This document shows, one piece after another, positions 15,596 through 24,495 of a stretch of 63,441 nt of DNA. The notes under the pieces are model-generated. The model had not been told where the DNA came from and did no database searches. It worked only from the letters and a program-made list of their open reading frames with translations. The position numbers and the translations under genes are program-made. The DNA is from CAZOHG01 sp964579725 (GTDB lineage: Bacteria; Zhuqueibacterota; JdFR-76; BMS3Abin05). The stretch lies in contig CAZOHG010000016.1 in the NCBI GenBank assembly GCA_964579725.1, forward strand, positions 1-63,441, written 5' to 3'. Numbering within the stretch: position 1 is the stretch's first letter; each line of letters starts with the position of its first letter.

Positions 15596-16890
15596 AGCGG
15601 CGCGTTTATTTTGTAAATCTGGGTTGTCCCAAAAATCTGGTTGATTCGGAAATTTTAATGGGCGAATTAGCAGTCAAGGGGGCTGAAATTGTCACCGAGG
15701 CCGAAGACGCCACCGATCTGGTGGTCAACACGTGCGGATTTATTGAGGACGCGAAGCGGGAATCGATTGAAACAATCCTTGAGGCCGTTCAGTTAAAAAA
15801 AACGGGCGGCAAGCGGGTTTTTGTGACCGGCTGCCTTTCTCAGCGCTACCGGGAGGACTTGAAAAAGGAGTTTCCCGAGGTCGACGGCTTTTTCGGTGCG
15901 CGCCACATTGAAAGGGTGGCCGGTGAATTAGCGGCGCAAATGCTTCGGACGGAAGTCAGGCCGTTTGCAGATGCCCGTGTGGTGACTACGGCTCCGGCTT
16001 ACGCCTATGTGAAAATTGCGGAAGGCTGCGACAATTCTTGCGCTTTTTGTGCCATCCCTCTGATTCGCGGGAGACATAAGAGTCGCCCCACAGAATCAAT
16101 TTTGAAGGAGGTACGCCAGCTCGCAGAAAACGGCTTCCGCGAGGTGGTTTTAATTTCACAGGACACCACCTATTACGGACGGGATTTGTCCGACGGCTCC
16201 TCTCTCGAAACGTTGCTGCGGGAATTGGAAAAAGTCGACGCGCTGGAATGGATTCGATTGCTGTACACGTATCCCGACCGAATTTCCGACGATTTGATCG
16301 GACTTTTGTCCGAAAGCGAAAAAATTTGTCCGTATATTGATGTGCCTATTCAGCACATTTCGGATCGCATTCTAAAACACATGCGACGGGGTTCAAGCAG
16401 GAGCCGGATTGAAGCCTTAATAGACCACTTGCGCCGTCGGGTTCCGGGGATTGCCATTCGAACCAGCGTCATGGTGGGTTTCCCGGGCGAAACGGACTCC
16501 GATTTTCAGGAGTTGTTGGATTTCGTGGCCGGGGCGCGATTTGAACATTTGGGCATTTTTAAATATTCGAGAGAAGAAAACACGCCTTCTTTCGATTTCT
16601 CCGATCAGATTGCGGAAAAAATCAAACAGGAGCGTTTTGAACTGCTGCAGGAAATTCAACAAGATATTGCCCTCGAGATCAACCGACGACGCGTGGGCTG
16701 GGAAACACAGGTTCTTGTAGACGATTTTGACGAATCTCGCAACGTGTACGTGGGACGTACCCAGTGGGACGCACCGGAAATTGACAATCGAGTTGTTCTC
16801 AAAGGCGACTACATTATTGGGGAGATGTACCCTGTGCAAATTGTTTCAGCCACGGAGGATGAACTCGTGGCCGAAATCCCCAAATCGTAA
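15592..16890 (+). CDS. rimO: Ribosomal protein S12 methylthiotransferase
   Basis: RimO adds a methylthio group to the conserved aspartate of ribosomal protein S12, using two [4Fe-4S] clusters. The N-terminal cluster cysteines appear in NLGCPKNLVDSE, NTCGFI and TGCLSQRY. The radical-SAM motif is CDNSCAFCAIP, and the C-terminus forms a TRAM domain (about 370-432). The VNLGCPKN start and length of 432 are typical of RimO rather than MiaB. The gene is translationally coupled to ftsY. Confidence 0.96.
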   Translation: MKRRVYFVNLGCPKNLVDSEILMGELAVKGAEIVTEAEDATDLVVNTCGFIEDAKRESIETILEAVQLKKTGGKRVFVTGCLSQRYREDLKKEFPEVDGFFGARHIERVAGELAAQMLRTEVRPFADARVVTTAPAYAYVKIAEGCDNSCAFCAIPLIRGRHKSRPTESILKEVRQLAENGFREVVLISQDTTYYGRDLSDGSSLETLLRELEKVDALEWIRLLYTYPDRISDDLIGLLSESEKICPYIDVPIQHISDRILKHMRRGSSRSRIEALIDHLRRRVPGIAIRTSVMVGFPGETDSDFQELLDFVAGARFEHLGIFKYSREENTPSFDFSDQIAEKIKQERFELLQEIQQDIALEINRRRVGWETQVLVDDFDESRNVYVGRTQWDAPEIDNRVVLKGDYIIGEMYPVQIVSATEDELVAEIPKS

Positions 16891-16924
16891 ATTCCGGCGC
16901 AATTGGCCGGAAGGAGGTTGTGAA

Positions 16925-18229
16925 ATGAAACCGAAATATGCCCTTCTCGCTCTATTCTTCGCGGTGTTTTTTGGGTGGAACACCGGTGCGGGGGCTCAGC
17001 CCGAAATGTTCAGCGTCCGGGATGCCGGGGTTCCCGTTTTCTATTACGAGATTTCCAACTTTGCCGCTGATTCCACGGGGAAAAGCCGCCTGTACATTAG
17101 CATGAAAATCCCCAACGACGAACTGCAGTTCCTCAAAACAGACAACGGCTACGAAGCGGAATACGAGTTTTCGGTGGTTGTTTTCAATAAGAAGGGCGAA
17201 CAAATCGAGGGGAAAAGTTTCCGACGGAAAGCGGGCGTAAAAGAGTACAAAGATACCAATTCCAACCGAATTTTCCAGCAAATGCACACAAATCTCGATT
17301 TGTCTCCGGGAGAATACAAAGTTATTCTCGGGCTGACGGATTTGGACACCAAAAAAACCGGCCGCCGGAAAGAGAAAATCCGTGTCCGGGATTTTAGCAA
17401 AAGCGGGTTGGAATTGAGCGACATTATTTTTGTCCGCCGCAAAAATATTCGGAACACCCGGATCTCCGATCTGTCTCCCGAGGTGGAAGCAAGCATTGCA
17501 GACACAACAAGACAGATGTTCGTGTATTTTGAAGTGTATTCCCCCAAAGTGTTTCCAACCTACGAGGTTTCCTACAAAATACTCAATTTTCGGCGAAAAA
17601 AGATCGCTCAGGAAAAACTGCAATTTTCAAAAACCGGGTGGCGGACGAAGGTTTTCATCCCAATTGACATTGCTTCACTGGATTTGGCCCGTTACAAATT
17701 GGTTCTGGACGTCAAGGGCGGGGGTAAAAAAAGAAGCGTTGAGCGTTTCTTTCATGTGCGGAATCTACAGGTACCGCTGGCCGTTACCAATTTGGACGAA
17801 GCGATTGAACAGCTCCAGTACATTGCCAGTCGCAAAGAAATGAAAAAGATGCGCAACGCGCCGAAGGACAAAAAACGGGAGTATTTTGAGGCGTTCTGGA
17901 AAGCGAAAGACCCCACACCGGGAACGGCAACCAATGAATTAATGGACGAATATTACCGTCGGGTGGAATTTGCCAACCAGCACTTTTCGGGCTTTCGAGA
18001 GGGCTGGCGGACGGACATGGGCATGATTTACATTCTGTTCGGCCCCCCCAATGACGTGGAACGCCAACCGTTCAATGTGGAAGCCAGTCCCTTTTACGAA
18101 ACGGAAATTTACGCCTACGAAGTTTGGTATTACTACGATTTGAATCGGCGCTTTATTTTTGCTGATCACCAGGGTTTTGGAGATTACCGGCTTGAAAATC
18201 CAATGGCTATTTACAACAGTTACTATTAA
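16925..18229 (+). CDS. GWxTD-domain secreted protein
   Basis: A 434-residue exported protein. The true start is ATG 16925 behind AAGGAGG; the longer frame only overlaps rimO. Residues 1-25 are a signal peptide ending near AGAQ. The C-terminal third carries the eponymous motif in FREGWRTDMGMIYILFGPP, then EVWYYYDLNRRFIFAD and GDYRL. The middle is beta-rich and resembles other GWxTD proteins. The family is concentrated in Ignavibacteria, Calditrichota, Acidobacteriota and relatives and has no established function. An envelope or periplasmic location is inferred from the signal. Confidence 0.85.
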   Translation: MKPKYALLALFFAVFFGWNTGAGAQPEMFSVRDAGVPVFYYEISNFAADSTGKSRLYISMKIPNDELQFLKTDNGYEAEYEFSVVVFNKKGEQIEGKSFRRKAGVKEYKDTNSNRIFQQMHTNLDLSPGEYKVILGLTDLDTKKTGRRKEKIRVRDFSKSGLELSDIIFVRRKNIRNTRISDLSPEVEASIADTTRQMFVYFEVYSPKVFPTYEVSYKILNFRRKKIAQEKLQFSKTGWRTKVFIPIDIASLDLARYKLVLDVKGGGKKRSVERFFHVRNLQVPLAVTNLDEAIEQLQYIASRKEMKKMRNAPKDKKREYFEAFWKAKDPTPGTATNELMDEYYRRVEFANQHFSGFREGWRTDMGMIYILFGPPNDVERQPFNVEASPFYETEIYAYEVWYYYDLNRRFIFADHQGFGDYRLENPMAIYNSYY

Positions 18230-18260
18230 CCGTTTTTTGCAGAGTGAAAATGAGGATTGA

Positions 18261-19202
18261 ATGACGAATATACTATTCCCGCCGAAGTTAAGACCGGGCG
18301 ACACCATCGGAATTGTCTCGCCCGCCAGTCCAATGATTGAAGAACGCCTCGAAAAGGGGATTGCCTACTTACAGAAAAGGGGATTTCGCGTTTTGGTAGG
18401 AGAGCACGTGCACGACCGCTGGGGGTATTTGGCCGGTACGGACGAAGCTCGTGCGGCAGATTTGCACGCCATGTTTGCCAACCCGGACGTAAAGGCTATC
18501 ATGAGCACCCGAGGAGGCTACGGCACGCCGCGGCTATTGAGGCTCTTGGACTACGATCTGATTGGTCGAAATCCGAAAATTCTTGTGGGGTACAGTGACC
18601 TCACCACGCTGCAACTTGCTATTTTTGCTCAAACGGGGCTTGTGACGTTTTCGGGCCCCATGGTGGCCGTCGAAATGGGAAAGGGAATAGACCCTTTTAC
18701 GGAAGCCCATTTTTGGCCGCACCTTTTGGCGGGAGAAACCTATTCGGCATTTCCCTCGGTAGAAGACGCCCCTCTTGTGCGCGTGCGGCCAGGAAAGGCA
18801 ACAGGAAGGCTGTTGGGGGGCTGTCTTTCGATGGTAAACCCGCTCCTTGGAACCCCGTACCAACCGGATTTTGAGGGCAGTATTTTGGTGTTGGAAGATG
18901 TTGGGGAGGAACCTTACCGAATCGACCGCTATTTGAGTCAGTTTCGGGCGGCAGGGATTTTGGAACAGGTGGCCGGCATTATTTTTTCCCAATTTGTCGA
19001 TTGTGAACCGGGAGAAAATCCGAGTTTGACTTTGGATGAAATCCTGGAGGGCTACACACGGGATTTGCGCATTCCGATTGTCAAAAACTTTCTGTACGGC
19101 CACCAGGATAAAAAATTAACGGTTCCCCTCGGGGCTCTCGTCACCTTGGATGCCGACGCGTTGCAGATTTCCATTCACACTTCGGAGGTGGATGTCGCGT
19201 GA
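18261..19202 (+). CDS. Muramoyltetrapeptide carboxypeptidase (LD-carboxypeptidase, S66)
   Basis: S66 peptidases remove the terminal D-alanine from murein tetrapeptides during peptidoglycan recycling. The 313-residue protein opens LRPGDTIGIVSPASP. It has the nucleophile S112 in GYSDLTTLQ, then the glutamate region LVLEDVGEEPYRIDR, and the histidine in FLYGHQDKKLTVPLGA, which together complete the Ser-Glu-His triad. No signal peptide is seen, so it is probably cytosolic like E. coli LdcA. Its stop overlaps the purN start. Confidence 0.92.
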   Translation: MTNILFPPKLRPGDTIGIVSPASPMIEERLEKGIAYLQKRGFRVLVGEHVHDRWGYLAGTDEARAADLHAMFANPDVKAIMSTRGGYGTPRLLRLLDYDLIGRNPKILVGYSDLTTLQLAIFAQTGLVTFSGPMVAVEMGKGIDPFTEAHFWPHLLAGETYSAFPSVEDAPLVRVRPGKATGRLLGGCLSMVNPLLGTPYQPDFEGSILVLEDVGEEPYRIDRYLSQFRAAGILEQVAGIIFSQFVDCEPGENPSLTLDEILEGYTRDLRIPIVKNFLYGHQDKKLTVPLGALVTLDADALQISIHTSEVDVA

Positions 19203-19828
19203 AACGGTTGCAATTGGGCGTGTTGGCGTCGGGCAGAGGTTCCAATTTTGAATCCATTCTCAAGGCTATTGAAGAGGGGCGTCTTCTGGCGGACGCCCGT
19301 GTGCTACTTTCCAATCGGAAGTCCGCAGGGGCTTTGGAGGTAGCCGTCCGGCACGGGGTTCCGGCGCTGGCATTGAGCCGAAAAGAGTTTGAATCGGACG
19401 AAGCCTTTGACCGGGAAATCATACGAATTTTTGCTCAGCACGGTGTAAATTTTGTTGTTTTGGCGGGCTATTTGCGTCTGCTGACGCCAGCTCTGGTGCA
19501 CGAGTTTCCCAATCGGATTTTGAATATCCACCCCGCTCTTTTGCCCGCTTTCGGTGGGAAAGGTATGTACGGCCACCACGTGCACGAAGCCGTGTTGGCT
19601 CACGGTTGCAAGGTGTCCGGTGTAACGGTGCATTTGGTGAACGAACACTACGACGCCGGCCCCATTGTGTTGCAGCGGTGTGTGCCCGTTGCAGAGGGAG
19701 ACACCCCGGAACAATTGGCTGCGCGCGTTTTGGAGCAGGAACACCGGGTGTTCGCGGAAGCGCTTCAATTATTTGCCGAGGAACGGGTTTTTGTGGAGGG
19801 AAGGAGAGTTTATGTTCGAGAAAAATAG
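19199..19828 (+). CDS. purN: Phosphoribosylglycinamide formyltransferase
   Basis: PurN formylates GAR using 10-formyl-tetrahydrofolate in purine synthesis. The 209-residue protein starts at GTG 19199, overlapping the S66 stop. It has ASGRGSNF (phosphate loop), VVLAGYLRLL, the catalytic NIHPALLPAFGG, GVTVHLV and the aspartate of HYDAGPI. The catalytic Asn, His and Asp are therefore all present. The last 17 bases overlap the next gene. Confidence 0.95.
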   Translation: MKRLQLGVLASGRGSNFESILKAIEEGRLLADARVLLSNRKSAGALEVAVRHGVPALALSRKEFESDEAFDREIIRIFAQHGVNFVVLAGYLRLLTPALVHEFPNRILNIHPALLPAFGGKGMYGHHVHEAVLAHGCKVSGVTVHLVNEHYDAGPIVLQRCVPVAEGDTPEQLAARVLEQEHRVFAEALQLFAEERVFVEGRRVYVREK

Positions 19829-20477
19829 GGCAATCGTCCGCGCGCGTTTTTTGTTTGTCACCCTTTTTCTGTTGTCGCTGGGGCTCTTCGGTTGCCGTCA
19901 AAAGGTTTCGGAACCATTTGTTGCCGTTGCGTCAGTGGATTCTACCTTTGTCATTGACCTGCGGTACGCAACGCCGAATAATTTTACAGGCCAAGTTTTG
20001 TACGACACAGCCGGGTGTTTTCTCCGAAAATCGGTAGCCGAGCGTCTGGCACGCGTGCAGAAAAAACTGCGTCGGCAGGGCCTGGGTCTGAAAATTTGGG
20101 ACGCTTACCGTCCGCTTTCCGTACAGAAAAAAATGTGGGCAATTGTACCCGATTCTCGCTACGTGGCAAATCCCAAACACGGCTCCCGCCACAACCGAGG
20201 CGCAGCCGTGGACGTCACACTGGTTGATTCGACCGGGCAGGAACGGCACATGCCCACGGGATTTGACGATTTTACCCCGCGGGCGCACCGGGACTGGACA
20301 GGGAAAGACACGCTGGCGATTCACAATCGGGATGTGTTGGAGAAAGCCATGGTGTCGGAGGGCTTTCTTCCTCTTTCGACGGAATGGTGGCATTTTGACG
20401 CGCCCAACTGGAAATCGTACCCAATTGAAGATGTGTCCATTCGTGAACTTCTCAAAAAAACAAGGAAAGGAAGATAG
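19812..20477 (+). CDS. D-Ala-D-Ala dipeptidase (VanX/DdpX family) lipoprotein
   Basis: A 221-residue zinc dipeptidase of the M15D group that cleaves D-alanyl-D-alanine. The zinc site is complete: SRHNRGAAVD at 125-134 gives H127 and D134, and EWWHFD at 191-196 gives catalytic E191 and H194. The N-terminus is a lipoprotein signal with lipobox LGLFGC, so it is anchored on the periplasmic side rather than cytosolic like vancomycin-resistance VanX. This suggests peptidoglycan turnover or D-Ala scavenging, not resistance. ATG 19812 has AAGGAGAG upstream and overlaps the end of purN by 17 bases. Confidence 0.9.
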   Translation: MFEKNRAIVRARFLFVTLFLLSLGLFGCRQKVSEPFVAVASVDSTFVIDLRYATPNNFTGQVLYDTAGCFLRKSVAERLARVQKKLRRQGLGLKIWDAYRPLSVQKKMWAIVPDSRYVANPKHGSRHNRGAAVDVTLVDSTGQERHMPTGFDDFTPRAHRDWTGKDTLAIHNRDVLEKAMVSEGFLPLSTEWWHFDAPNWKSYPIEDVSIRELLKKTRKGR

Positions 20478-20479
20478 AC

Positions 20480-22039
20480 ATGCCAAAAGTGCGGCGCGCC
20501 CTGGTGAGCGTGTACGACAAAACGGACCTGGTTCCGTTTGTACAGGGGTTGGTTGGATTGGATGTTGAGATTATTTCAACGGGGGGCACGGCGCGGCTGC
20601 TGCGCGAAAATCATGTACCGGTTGTTCCGGTTTCCGAGTACACGGGCTTCCCGGAAATTTTGAGCGGGCGGGTCAAAACCCTCCACCCCAAAATCCACGG
20701 GGGTATTTTGGCGCTTCGGGACCTGGAGTCCCAGATGTCGGAATTGGAACAATATGAGATCGAACCCATCGACATGGTGGTGGCCAATTTGTACCCGTTT
20801 TTGGAAGCTATTCGCCGGGAGGAAATTTCAGAATCCGAATTACTTGAACAGATTGACATCGGCGGGCCCACCATGATTCGCTCGGCGGCCAAAAATTACC
20901 CCCACGTGGTGGTGGTGACAAACCCCGACCAGTACGCGGAGGTTCTAACCGAATTGACGCGGAAAGGCGGGGAAATTTCGGTGGAAACGTCCCGAAAATT
21001 AGCGGTGGAAGCCTTTCGAAAAACGGCTCATTACGACGGAATGATTGCCCAGTATTTTTCGCGGCGTTTTGGAATGGAGTCCCCGGCTTTCCCACAACAT
21101 CTGGCTCTAACTTTCGATCACACCTACGCCCTGCGCTACGGCGAAAACCCCCACCAAAAGGCGGGCTATTACCAGGATGATCTCACCTCGGCAATTCGAG
21201 GCATCGAACAAGTAAACGGCATTGCGTTGTCGTACAACAATATTGTGGACGTGGATGCGGCCGTCGGCCTGATTGCCGAGTTTACCGAGCGGCCGACGGT
21301 GGCGATTATTAAACACACTAATCCCTGCGGCGTGGGAATGGGAGATACCCTGTTGGAGGCATACGAAAAGGCCAATGCCACGGACCCTGTGTCCAGTTTT
21401 GGAAGCATTATTTGCGTCAATCGACGATTGGATTTGCCCATTGCGGAGAAATTGCGCCATCATTTTGTGGAGGTTTTACTGGCTCCCGACTTTGACCTGG
21501 ACGCCCTGGCCCTTTTGCAGGAAAAAAAGAAGTTGAGAATTCTAAAATTTAGTCCGACATTAATAGAAGAAGGCGCTTTTCGACTGCGCAGCGCATTGGG
21601 GGGATTGTTGGTGCAGCAAGCAGACCGCCTGGACCTGGAAGAAGCGAAACTGCGGGTTGTGACAGAGCGGAAACCCTCCGAGGAAGAATGGCGCGCCTTG
21701 CGCTTTGCCTGGAAGGTGGTCAAACATGTGAAATCCAATGCCATTGTGTTTACCGATAGCGAGAGGACATTGGGAATTGGTGCGGGGCAAATGTCCCGTG
21801 TCGATTCAGCTGAACTGGCCATAAAAAAAGCCCAAAACGCTGGACTCGATCTCCGAAAATCCGTGGTGGCCTCGGATGCCTTTTTCCCATTTCGAGACGG
21901 ATTGGATGTAGCTGCCAAAGCGGGAGCCAGGGCCGTTATTCAGCCGGGTGGTTCCATTCGCGATGAAGAAGTCATTCAGGCCGCCAACGAACACAAGGTG
22001 GCCATGGTTCTGACCGGTATTCGCCATTTCAGGCATTAG
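20480..22039 (+). CDS. purH: Bifunctional AICAR transformylase / IMP cyclohydrolase
   Basis: PurH performs the last two purine steps, AICAR to FAICAR to IMP. The 519-residue protein has the N-terminal MGS-like cyclohydrolase domain (ALVSVYDKTDL, STGGTARLLRE, GGRVKTLHPKI-type segment, up to about residue 190). The transformylase domain follows (LRYGENPHQKAGYY, INNIVD-type segment, KHTNPCGVG, and C-terminal DAFFPFRDGLDVAAKAG, QPGGSIRDEEVI). The KHTNPCG histidine is part of the transformylase site. It follows the dipeptidase gene after 2 bases, so it sits in the same unit as purN. Confidence 0.97.
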   Translation: MPKVRRALVSVYDKTDLVPFVQGLVGLDVEIISTGGTARLLRENHVPVVPVSEYTGFPEILSGRVKTLHPKIHGGILALRDLESQMSELEQYEIEPIDMVVANLYPFLEAIRREEISESELLEQIDIGGPTMIRSAAKNYPHVVVVTNPDQYAEVLTELTRKGGEISVETSRKLAVEAFRKTAHYDGMIAQYFSRRFGMESPAFPQHLALTFDHTYALRYGENPHQKAGYYQDDLTSAIRGIEQVNGIALSYNNIVDVDAAVGLIAEFTERPTVAIIKHTNPCGVGMGDTLLEAYEKANATDPVSSFGSIICVNRRLDLPIAEKLRHHFVEVLLAPDFDLDALALLQEKKKLRILKFSPTLIEEGAFRLRSALGGLLVQQADRLDLEEAKLRVVTERKPSEEEWRALRFAWKVVKHVKSNAIVFTDSERTLGIGAGQMSRVDSAELAIKKAQNAGLDLRKSVVASDAFFPFRDGLDVAAKAGARAVIQPGGSIRDEEVIQAANEHKVAMVLTGIRHFRH

Positions 22040-22095
22040 AGAACGGACATCTTTGGAAAAAGAAGCGAGGAATTAGAGGTTCGAAAGGACGTCAA

Positions 22096-23127
22096 ATGAG
22101 ATTTTCACTTTTAGGATCACTTTCAAATGACATTGCTATTGATTTGGGGACGGCCAACACGCTGGTTTTTGTCCGGGGGAAGGGAATTCAAGTGAACGAA
22201 CCTTCTCTTGTGGCAGTTCGGCGCATTGATCAGAAAATTGTGGCTTTCGGCTCGGAAGCCCGCGAAATGTTAGGACGTACGCCTGGAGAAATTGCCACTA
22301 TTCGTCCGCTGCGAGACGGCGTCATTGCGGATTTCGAATTGGCAGAAGAAATGATTCGCTACTTCATTCGACGGGTACAGGCCAACCGATTTATGCGGCC
22401 AACGGTGGTAATCGGCATTCCCTCGGGCATTACCGAGGTTGAAAAACGCGCCGTGCGGGATTCTGCCGAGCACGCAGGCGCCCGGGAGGTTTTTTTGGTC
22501 GAGGAACCCATGGCGGCAGCCATTGGTGTGGGCTTGCCGGTTCACGAGCCCGTGGGCAGCATGGTTGTGGACATTGGGGGCGGCACCACGGAGATTGCGG
22601 TCATTTCTCTTTCGGGGATCGTGAATAGCATTTCCATCCGCATTGCGGGCGATGAAATGAATGAGTCCATTATTCAGTATCTCAAACGAAAATACAATCT
22701 TCTTATCGGTGAAAAAACGGCGGAAATTATTAAGATGGAAATCGGATCGATTCCGCCCTACAAAGAGAAGGCGTCCATGAAGGTGAAGGGGCGCGACCTG
22801 GTGAAGGGAATCCCTAAAACCATTGAAATTCATTCTCTGGAAATTCAAGAGGCCCTCCTGGAGCCGGTTAGCTCCATTGTGGAAGCGGTGCGCCTGACGT
22901 TGGAAAAGACCCCGCCTGAACTGTCGTCAGACATCCTGGACCGGGGCATTATGTTGACGGGCGGAGGCGCCCTTTTGCGCGGTCTGGACGCCCAGCTTCG
23001 TGAAGTGACCAATTTACCGGTCAATATTGCCGACGATCCTTTAACCTGTGTGGTGCGCGGAACGGGCAAAATCGTGGAAAATATTAACGCCTACCAAAAA
23101 GTTCTCAATCGGGCAAAATTGTATTAA
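22096..23127 (+). CDS. mreB: Rod-shape actin homologue MreB
   Basis: A 343-residue bacterial actin that polymerises under the inner membrane and directs lateral wall synthesis. The phosphate-1 loop is DLGTANTLVFVRGKGI at about 15-30. ADFELAEEMIRYFI, the phosphate-2 loop MVVDIGGGTTEIAVISL and LTGGGALLRGLD follow. MRFSLLGSLSN provides a short amphipathic membrane-contact start. It is the first gene of an mreB-mreC-mreD-mrdA-rodA-lgt cluster, so the cell is expected to be rod-shaped. Confidence 0.97.
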   Translation: MRFSLLGSLSNDIAIDLGTANTLVFVRGKGIQVNEPSLVAVRRIDQKIVAFGSEAREMLGRTPGEIATIRPLRDGVIADFELAEEMIRYFIRRVQANRFMRPTVVIGIPSGITEVEKRAVRDSAEHAGAREVFLVEEPMAAAIGVGLPVHEPVGSMVVDIGGGTTEIAVISLSGIVNSISIRIAGDEMNESIIQYLKRKYNLLIGEKTAEIIKMEIGSIPPYKEKASMKVKGRDLVKGIPKTIEIHSLEIQEALLEPVSSIVEAVRLTLEKTPPELSSDILDRGIMLTGGGALLRGLDAQLREVTNLPVNIADDPLTCVVRGTGKIVENINAYQKVLNRAKLY

Positions 23128-23221
23128 ATTGGTGGGATCGCCTGGAATGGTCGGCTTTCTTTTGGGACAGGCTGTTTTGATTCTGGGCACGTGACGGTTC
23201 ATTTTCGTGAAGGTTCTTTGA

Positions 23222-24016
23222 ATGATTCGCTGGGAAAATCAAATTCATTATCTCAGGGACTACGTAATCCTCTTTCTTCTTTTGGTTGTCTCTTTGGTTT
23301 TGCTGAACTCCAATTCCAATCCGCAAATTCGATGGCTTCATGCTGCTTCCGTCGGTCTTCTCGGTACTTTTCAGAAATCGTTGACTTTTTATGAAAAATA
23401 CACGCATCTTGAACGGGAGAACGAACGCCTGCGCGAACGGCTGGCGAGGCTTTCTTTTGAAAACAGTTTGATGAAAGAGGCCTACCTTAACAACATTCAC
23501 CTCAAAAAAATGTTGGGATTCAAAAAAAGAGCGCGCGCCCATCTCGTGGTGGCGCAGGTTGCCGGGAAAAGCTCTTTGGGGTTTGCGCGGGCCATTCTGA
23601 TTGACGTGGGAACAGCCAGCGGTGTTGCAGAAAAAATGCCTGTCGTGACGGACCAGGGGCTTGTGGGTAAAATAGCACTGGCGGGACCGCACACCTCGGT
23701 GGTGCAATTAATCACAGACCTGAATTTTCGGGCTAGCGCCATGATCCAACGCAGCCGGGTCGTCGGTATTTTTGCACCGTCCGGTGCCGGGAAATTCTTC
23801 CTGAAGGATGTTCCGATTCAAGCAGATGTGCAACCGGGCGATGTGGTGGTTACATCCGGGTACAGCGACAGCTTTCCAAAAGGTATTCGCATCGGCGTGG
23901 TGACACGGGTTACGGAGAAAAAGAACGGCCTTTTGAAAACGATTGAAGTGAATCCCTCGGTAAAACCGCAGGACGTGGAGGATGTGTTTATTGTGATGAA
24001 ATCGCGCACAAAATGA
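23222..24016 (+). CDS. mreC: Rod-shape-determining protein MreC
   Basis: A 264-residue bitopic membrane protein of the elongasome that links MreB to PBP2 in the periplasm. It has one N-terminal membrane helix (ILFLLLVVSLVLL, about 17-29), a coiled coil (KYTHLERENERLRERLARL), and a beta-barrel periplasmic domain containing VDVGTASGV-type and GDVVVTSGYSDSFPKGIRIG segments. The latter is the best conserved MreC stretch. Its stop overlaps mreD as ATGA. A 94-base gap without visible signal separates it from mreB. Confidence 0.94.
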   Translation: MIRWENQIHYLRDYVILFLLLVVSLVLLNSNSNPQIRWLHAASVGLLGTFQKSLTFYEKYTHLERENERLRERLARLSFENSLMKEAYLNNIHLKKMLGFKKRARAHLVVAQVAGKSSLGFARAILIDVGTASGVAEKMPVVTDQGLVGKIALAGPHTSVVQLITDLNFRASAMIQRSRVVGIFAPSGAGKFFLKDVPIQADVQPGDVVVTSGYSDSFPKGIRIGVVTRVTEKKNGLLKTIEVNPSVKPQDVEDVFIVMKSRTK

Positions 24017-24495
24017 CAACGCTTGGTTATCTACTCGTATTCCTTTTGTTCCTTGTGACACAAACGGTATTTGTGCCTTTTATCGAAATTGCAGGAGTGC
24101 GCCCGGATGTGCTTTTGATTTTTTTGGCCATTTTTGGAATGAAACGGGAACGAATTGTAGGAACTGTGTCGGGATTTGGCATCGGTCTGATTCAGGATCT
24201 GTTTACAGCCGGTTTTTTGGGCGCCAACGCTCTGGTCAAAACTTTGACCGGCTTTTTGGTTCAACCCTTTTCTTCCGAAAAAAGCCGTGAAACAGCCGTC
24301 GGGTTTGGCTGGCGTTTTTTCTGGCTGGCGTTTTTGCATGATTTGCTCCTGAGCTGGATTTTTGCGTGGGGAAACACAATATCTGTTTGGTTTTTTCTTG
24401 TGCGTTTTGTGGTGCCCGGGGCGGTTTATTCCACGGTTGCGGCTTTAATCGTTTTTGCAGTTTTGCCGGGGAGTTTTTTCTCAAGCGATGATTAA
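24013..24495 (+). CDS. mreD: Rod-shape-determining protein MreD
   Basis: A 160-residue inner-membrane protein with five predicted helices and little soluble sequence. It contains ETAG-like PDVLLIFLAIFGMKRERIVG and the typical GFGIGLIQDLFTAGFLGANALVKTL stretch of MreD. Its identity is supported by position between mreC and mrdA as well as by this motif. The end overlaps the start of mrdA by 8 bases. Confidence 0.9.
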   Translation: MTTLGYLLVFLLFLVTQTVFVPFIEIAGVRPDVLLIFLAIFGMKRERIVGTVSGFGIGLIQDLFTAGFLGANALVKTLTGFLVQPFSSEKSRETAVGFGWRFFWLAFLHDLLLSWIFAWGNTISVWFFLVRFVVPGAVYSTVAALIVFAVLPGSFFSSDD

